From assembly GCA_002869185.1 (NCBI GenBank), contig PKTN01000008.1:1-59461 (forward strand): 59,461 nt of DNA, in the 5' to 3' direction. Below are positions 54,870 to 59,461 of this stretch, in pieces (the first letter of the stretch is position 1; each line of letters starts with the position of its first letter). The notes beneath the pieces are model-generated. The model did no database searches. It had not been told where the DNA came from and worked only from the letters and a program-made list of their open reading frames with translations. Source of the stretch: Denitrovibrio sp. (GTDB lineage Bacteria > Chrysiogenota > Deferribacteres > Deferribacterales > Geovibrionaceae). A program made the position numbers and the translations under genes.

Positions 54870-55976
54870 TCACTCCATCACCAAAATATATACGCCAGAT
54901 TCGATAGGTTCCAGATCAGATGGGTTTAGCTTAACGTCTGTTTTATTAGATTCCCCAAAGGATTTACCAGCTTTTTGAAATTTCTTTGCTATGAACTCAT
55001 CAAGGAAGGAGTCGTCATCTGAAAGGACTGTCTTCAAAGAAAAGCTCTCAGTCTCGCGCATCAACCCCATAGCCAGCTTTCCCTTCTTACGAAAGTGCAC
55101 AATAGCGTCAAAGAATGTCTTACCAACAAGCTCTGTTGGAGCCTTTATTCTAGTAAATCCATGTCCATCAACATTATCAAATATCATCCTAATAGATTGA
55201 GGCACCCCAGGGTCTGTAACCATCCTGCCCAGCATAAAGCTTACGTTGAAATCACTGATAACATAATCATCAACATTAGCCTTCTTAAGGTGTTGGACTG
55301 ATTCGCTATTTTTGACATGTGCGAATATTCTTGCCTTCTGATTAATAGCTCTTATAGTATATGCCGCAAGCACAGTCCTATCATCACCATCAACCTCTCC
55401 ATCTGGAGATATAATTGCAACATCGGCTTTTTGTGCATTCGCCCTATCGAGAATGTGCTCGCTAAGGAAATCCCCCCTCACAAACTGAATGTTGCGTCCC
55501 TTATTGCTATATAAAACTTCTGCTATCTCTTCTTCTGGCAGATTATTAACCAATACCAGCAAGAGCCCTTCATTACTTTTAAACAGCTCTTCGATAACGC
55601 TTTCTGAGGTCTTATTCCAACCACAGAGAATTGTGTGATTCTTGTAGGTAACGTTGCTCAAACCACGCTCCTGTTTTAATTTTCTAGATATTAGAATACT
55701 TGATACAAGTGCTGTAGTGACAGACATCATGAGAAATCCTAACACGATAACCATCAGCCCAAAGGCCTTGCCACCAGCCGTCCCAGGTACTATGTCACCA
55801 TAGCCAACAGTAGTAATGGTCACCACTGTCCACCAGAAGGCGTCAAAAAATGACGTTAGTTTCTCTCGCTCCATTACATAAAATATGGTCGAACTTACCA
55901 TCAACAACGACATAATCGATAGGATAAGGATAAGCAAGAACCTATTTTGCCTTGAGATCAGTATTCTTTTTAACAT
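54870..55976 (-). CDS. Potassium channel with RCK (TrkA_N/TrkA_C) gating domain
   Basis: 368 residues: two TM helices around a pore loop with selectivity filter TVGYGD (56-61), then a TrkA_N Rossmann domain (NHTILCGWNKTSESVIEELF..., about 115-235) and a C-terminal region of RCK type. It conducts K+ across the inner membrane. The glycine motif reads CGWNKTSE, so NAD binding is uncertain. No clear ribosome site precedes the ATG; a TATAAT lies only four bases before it, so a leaderless transcript is conceivable. A GCAGGA/TCCTGC hairpin separates it from the Amt gene. Confidence 0.9.
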   Translation of the reverse strand: MLKRILISRQNRFLLILILSIMSLLMVSSTIFYVMEREKLTSFFDAFWWTVVTITTVGYGDIVPGTAGGKAFGLMVIVLGFLMMSVTTALVSSILISRKLKQERGLSNVTYKNHTILCGWNKTSESVIEELFKSNEGLLLVLVNNLPEEEIAEVLYSNKGRNIQFVRGDFLSEHILDRANAQKADVAIISPDGEVDGDDRTVLAAYTIRAINQKARIFAHVKNSESVQHLKKANVDDYVISDFNVSFMLGRMVTDPGVPQSIRMIFDNVDGHGFTRIKAPTELVGKTFFDAIVHFRKKGKLAMGLMRETESFSLKTVLSDDDSFLDEFIAKKFQKAGKSFGESNKTDVKLNPSDLEPIESGVYILVME

Positions 55977-56021
55977 GATTATATTATAACAGCAGGATGG
56001 GATTCCTGCACGTTTGGTTTG

Positions 56022-57902
56022 TTATTCGCTAAAGAGAAAATCGCCTTTTGTACTAGTCTTAATCTTATACATGGCATTATCTGCTTTCTTCAACATTTCA
56101 TCTGTTGTGATGCTCTCACCTGAGCTACCGTCAAACACAACAATACCTATAGATACGCCTATATTTGCTCTTGCAACTGTTAATTGATGGGTGGCAGATA
56201 TAGTTTTTATAATTTTTTTAGCCAGCTGCTCTAAATCTTTTTTAGAATCGAAATTCTCCACTATCACACAGAATTCGTCACCGCCTATTCTGGCTAGAAC
56301 ATCAGATTCTCTAAGCACATCAAGCGTCTTCTCTGCAACTTGCACTAGCATTTCATCCCCTGCATCGTGTCCCAGGGTGTCATTAACAGACTTGAACCCG
56401 TCTAGATCAAGAAACATAAGTGCCATCATACGACCACTTCTCTTAGTCCTACTGATAGCCTTCTCTGTAAGATCATAAAAGTAACGTCTATTCACAAGGC
56501 TAGTCAGCATGTCATAGTTAGCCATCTTGTAAAGCTCATCCACCGCTGTCTGTCTACGAACTGTCTCCATATGAAACTTCTCGATAACAGTATTGTAAAA
56601 CATAGCTATATGCCCAGCTTCAGTTTCAGGTTCTATATCAACAGGTTTAGAAAAGTCACCACTCTTTGCCTGAAGATTCATCTGGCTTATAAGCTCTATA
56701 AGGCTTGTTGTTGCGCCGTGTTCAGAGATGTTCAATCCTATTCTCTCTGCATCTCCAGTGACTCTAAAAGATGTGAATTTTTTCAGTAACAGCATTAAGA
56801 CATATAGCACTGTAAATGAATAGACACCCGCAGCGGCTATCCCCACAAGCTGGATACCAAACTGCTCGAATCTACTATTTGCCACAGTAAATGTTTCCAA
56901 TGGAGCAAAAAGAGCTATAGAAAGTGTACCCCATATCCCAGCCATAAGATGTGCAGGGATAGCACCTATAACGTCATCCATATTTCTGCGTTCCATAAAC
57001 AGCATTCCGCCAACGCATACAATACCAGCTACAGCACCAACTAGAAGTCCATACATCTCATCAAAAAGGTTACAGCCTGCGCATATAGCAACAAGCCCTG
57101 CAACAACCCCATTTATCAAGTGCTCTACCTTAGGAGCTTTATATAAAAACCAGCTATAAATCATTGCAGACATACCGCTAGCCGCTCCTGCAAGGGTAGT
57201 GTTAGCTATAATCCTTGGGACATCTTCATTCAAAGCAAAAGTGCTTCCACCATTAAAACCATAAAATCCAATCCATAAAAGAAAAACTCCGAGAACAGCT
57301 ACAGGTAAATTGTGTCCATCTATAGGTTTACCACCTTTGCCAAAACGACCAATACGAGGTCCAATTATAATTATAGCCGCAAGAGCACACCATCCAGCTA
57401 CACTGTGAACAACAGTAGAACCTGCGAAATCCATAAAACCAAATTTACCAAGCCATCCACTAGGGTTCCCTAAAGCATCAGTCGCCCACACCCAGTGTCC
57501 GTATACAGGATAAATGAATGCAGCCATTATGCATGTAACAAGAAGATAACCTGAAAACTTCATCCTTTCTGCTACAGACCCAGAGATAATTGTAGCAGCA
57601 GTACCAGCGAACATAAGCTGAAACACATAAAATGAGATGAAACTTGTTGAAGAAGAGTTTAGATCTAAATAACTGATCTCGCCAATAATACCGTAATGAG
57701 AAGCACCAAACATAAGGCTATATCCAAAAACAGTAAAGATGATACTACTAACGCAGAAATCGACTAGGTTTTTAACCGCAACATTGACACTGTTTTTTGA
57801 GCGTACAAAACCTGTCTCTAGACATGCAAAACCAGCTTGCATAAGAGCAACAAGAAAGCTACACATCAAAATCCACATTATATCAATATTAGCACTAACC
57901 AT
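56022..57902 (-). CDS. Ammonium transporter fused to a diguanylate cyclase
   Basis: 626 residues. The first 385 form a complete Amt domain of eleven TM helices, including DFAGSTVVHSVAGWCALAAIIIIGPR (Amt signature, with the pore His in VVHSVAG) and a second conserved His in IPAHLMAGIWG. A linker with HAMP-like features follows, then a GGDEF domain (about 465-620) with inhibitory site RESD and active GGDEF. The transporter half probably senses or carries ammonium and sets c-di-GMP synthesis. No glnK/glnB gene is adjacent. Amt proteins fused to signalling domains are known, but they are uncommon. Confidence 0.93.
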   Translation of the reverse strand: MVSANIDIMWILMCSFLVALMQAGFACLETGFVRSKNSVNVAVKNLVDFCVSSIIFTVFGYSLMFGASHYGIIGEISYLDLNSSSTSFISFYVFQLMFAGTAATIISGSVAERMKFSGYLLVTCIMAAFIYPVYGHWVWATDALGNPSGWLGKFGFMDFAGSTVVHSVAGWCALAAIIIIGPRIGRFGKGGKPIDGHNLPVAVLGVFLLWIGFYGFNGGSTFALNEDVPRIIANTTLAGAASGMSAMIYSWFLYKAPKVEHLINGVVAGLVAICAGCNLFDEMYGLLVGAVAGIVCVGGMLFMERRNMDDVIGAIPAHLMAGIWGTLSIALFAPLETFTVANSRFEQFGIQLVGIAAAGVYSFTVLYVLMLLLKKFTSFRVTGDAERIGLNISEHGATTSLIELISQMNLQAKSGDFSKPVDIEPETEAGHIAMFYNTVIEKFHMETVRRQTAVDELYKMANYDMLTSLVNRRYFYDLTEKAISRTKRSGRMMALMFLDLDGFKSVNDTLGHDAGDEMLVQVAEKTLDVLRESDVLARIGGDEFCVIVENFDSKKDLEQLAKKIIKTISATHQLTVARANIGVSIGIVVFDGSSGESITTDEMLKKADNAMYKIKTSTKGDFLFSE

Positions 57903-58025
57903 AGATTACAGACCTTATTTACAATTATAAAACTCTACAGATATTTTATACTAGTTTGTAAAGAATGTAAAAATAAAACAAATAATTAATTTCATTCAAT
58001 TAGAATGATATTGAACCTGTCTTAT

Positions 58026-58054
58026 TTGTATGTTAGATTTATCAACTCTATAAT
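58026..58054 (+). promoter_or_regulatory. Promoter of the lysA-like gene
   Basis: TTGTAT, 17 bp, TATAAT. No lysine riboswitch is present in the 172-bp region ahead of the gene. Confidence 0.65.
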
Positions 58055-58074
58055 AATAAATAGGAAGAAAAATA

Positions 58075-59313
58075 ATGGCAGAAAAAAATATACCTTTTAA
58101 CAAAGAACAGATTGAAAAAATCATAGAAAAATTTCCTACTCCGTTTCACATTTACGATGAGAAAGCTATCGTAGATAATGCTAGAAGGTTCAAAAAAGCT
58201 TTCGAATGGGCTCCTGGTTTCAAAAATTTCTACGCTGTTAAAGCACTCCCGAACCCATCTATACTTAAGCTTCTTCACGATGAAGGCTTTGGTGCTGACT
58301 GTAGTTCCATGGCTGAGCTCCATATATGTGACATGGTAAACGTTAGTGGCGAGGACATTATGTTCACCTCAAACGAAACACCTGAAGAAGAATACCAAAA
58401 GGCTATGGATCAAAAGGCTGTTATCAACCTTGATGATATTACCCACATAGATTTTCTAGAAAAGTGTGCTGGTCTACCGGAAGTAATATGTTTCCGTTAC
58501 AATCCTGGACCACTTAAGGGTGGAAACGACATCATAGGTAATCCAGAGGACGCGAAATACGGACTCACAAGAGAGCAAATGCTTGAGGCTTACCAGATAA
58601 TGAAAGATAAAGGCGTTAAGAGATTCGGAATGCACACAATGGTTGCATCAAACGAACTTAACGTAGACTACTTCGTAGAGACTGCTGTTATCCTCTTTGA
58701 GATGGCGGCTGAGATAGCTGAGCAGGTCGGGATCGACCTTGAGTTCATCAACCTTGGTGGTGGTATAGGTATCCCTTATAAGCCAGAACAGGACGAAGTA
58801 AACCTCGAAGAGCTAGGCGAAAAGATAGAAAAGAAATATAACGAAATCCTCGGTTCTAAGAACCTTAAACCAGCAATATTCTTTGAGTGTGGACGTATGA
58901 TAACAGGTCCTTACGGTTATCTAGTAACAAGAGCTATTCACTCAAAAAGCATATATAAAGAATACATCGCGGTGGATGGATGCATGGCAAACCTTATGAG
59001 ACCAGGTATGTACGGTGCTTATCACCACGTAACTGTAGTAGGCAAAGAGAATGCAACAGCTGACTGTACTTATGATGTTGTTGGCTCACTATGCGAAAAC
59101 TGTGATAAATTTGCAGTCGATAGACAGCTCCCTAAAATCGACAAAGGTGACGTAGTAGTTATGCATGACACAGGTGCTCACGGACACTCTATGGGATTCA
59201 ACTATAATGGAAAACTTCGTTCAGCGGAGCTTATGCTAAAAGAAGATAAGACTGCTGTAATGATAAGACGTGAAGAGACTTATGATGATCTCTTTGCTAC
59301 TCTCAAATTCTAA
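58075..59313 (+). CDS. lysA: PLP-dependent decarboxylase, diaminopimelate decarboxylase-like
   Basis: 412 residues of the alanine-racemase-fold decarboxylase family: PLP lysine K56 in FYAVKAL, the glycine-rich phosphate loop INLGGGIGIPY, ECGRMITGPYGYL, and the active-site Cys in SLCENCDKFA. The C-terminal barrel is complete. The likely reaction is meso-diaminopimelate to lysine, though other substrates (ornithine, other basic amino acids) are possible within the fold. It stands alone with its own promoter and terminator. Start has AGGAAG ahead. Confidence 0.85.
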   Translation: MAEKNIPFNKEQIEKIIEKFPTPFHIYDEKAIVDNARRFKKAFEWAPGFKNFYAVKALPNPSILKLLHDEGFGADCSSMAELHICDMVNVSGEDIMFTSNETPEEEYQKAMDQKAVINLDDITHIDFLEKCAGLPEVICFRYNPGPLKGGNDIIGNPEDAKYGLTREQMLEAYQIMKDKGVKRFGMHTMVASNELNVDYFVETAVILFEMAAEIAEQVGIDLEFINLGGGIGIPYKPEQDEVNLEELGEKIEKKYNEILGSKNLKPAIFFECGRMITGPYGYLVTRAIHSKSIYKEYIAVDGCMANLMRPGMYGAYHHVTVVGKENATADCTYDVVGSLCENCDKFAVDRQLPKIDKGDVVVMHDTGAHGHSMGFNYNGKLRSAELMLKEDKTAVMIRREETYDDLFATLKF

Positions 59314-59338
59314 CAACGATACCATTCAGATACATAAA

Positions 59339-59367
59339 AAAAGGGAGCCATTAAAAGCTCCCTTTTC
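59339..59367 (+). terminator. Terminator after the lysA-like gene
   Basis: GGGAGC pairs with GCTCCC across an 8-nt loop, followed by TTTTC. Confidence 0.85.
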
Positions 59368-59461
59368 TTATGAGCCCTCCCGTCAATAGTTAATTGATAT
59401 TTCTTATTTTTTTCTTTTCTATAATCACAAAAAGATTCTCCTGAATACAGGTAAACTACAA

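Noticed and set aside
57903..58074. Lysine riboswitch ahead of the lysA-like gene
   Set aside because: The 172-bp region is too short and AT-rich, with no L-box elements; only a promoter is visible.
1..59461. CRISPR array, prophage or intact insertion sequence
   Set aside because: No regularly spaced repeats, phage structural genes, integrase or transposase were seen on either strand.

Overview
The window comes from the chromosome of an AT-rich, Gram-negative, motile bacterium. It encodes outer-membrane receptors, TonB, lipoproteins, an RpoE-MucB-DegP envelope-stress cassette, many c-di-GMP enzymes and a chemotaxis receptor. Gene content and protein style suggest Deferribacterota (Denitrovibrio/Geovibrio/Seleniivibrio type), but that is an impression from sequence only. 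It is mostly ordinary core and regulatory chromosome: no phage, intact insertion sequence or CRISPR array is visible. Layout: 1-7.5 kb holds a truncated methyl-accepting chemotaxis protein behind five Pho-box-like 11-bp repeats, a RimK-type ligase fused to an RCK_C-like domain, tRNA-Leu, and a two-gene envelope operon (HEAT-repeat protein plus CARDB lipoprotein). 7.6-16.9 kb is the translation block thrS-infC-rpmI-rplT and pheS-pheT, separated by interspersed repeats, a decayed methyltransferase and a CsgG-like lipoprotein. infC appears to start at AUA. 17-22 kb is a five-gene operon: DUF2318 lipoprotein, FtsX-type permease, ABC ATPase, sensor kinase and NtrC-type regulator. It is preceded by a good sigma-54 promoter and two matching upstream sites, so the regulator probably controls its own operon. 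22-25 kb (minus strand) is rpoE, anti-sigma factor, mucB/rseB and degP. 25-30 kb has a secreted trypsin-like protease, a PrcB-domain lipoprotein, a tiny RHH protein, tRNA-Ser, SRP RNA and PpiD. 30-36 kb (minus) is purS-purQ-purL-purF, followed by a small redox-like gene with an in-frame UGA and a SECIS-like hairpin (the most interesting object here), then a 4-Cys PAS kinase. 36-41 kb is signalling: a CheY-CheC-GGDEF triad (the GGDEF gene is cut by an amber codon), an M23 peptidase, tRNA-Arg and a 7TM-GGDEF protein. 41-47.5 kb holds a DMT transporter and a vitamin B12 uptake locus (btuF-btuC-btuD, cobalamin riboswitch, btuB-like receptor, tonB). 47.6-53.4 kb is a TetR regulator with a four-gene exporter in the same order as E. 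coli cecR-ybhGFSR. The end holds an outer-membrane protein, a K+ channel with a separate cyclic-nucleotide-binding protein, an ammonium transporter-GGDEF fusion and a lysA-like decarboxylase. All functional statements come from reading protein sequences and motifs by eye. No database search, folding program or alignment was run.
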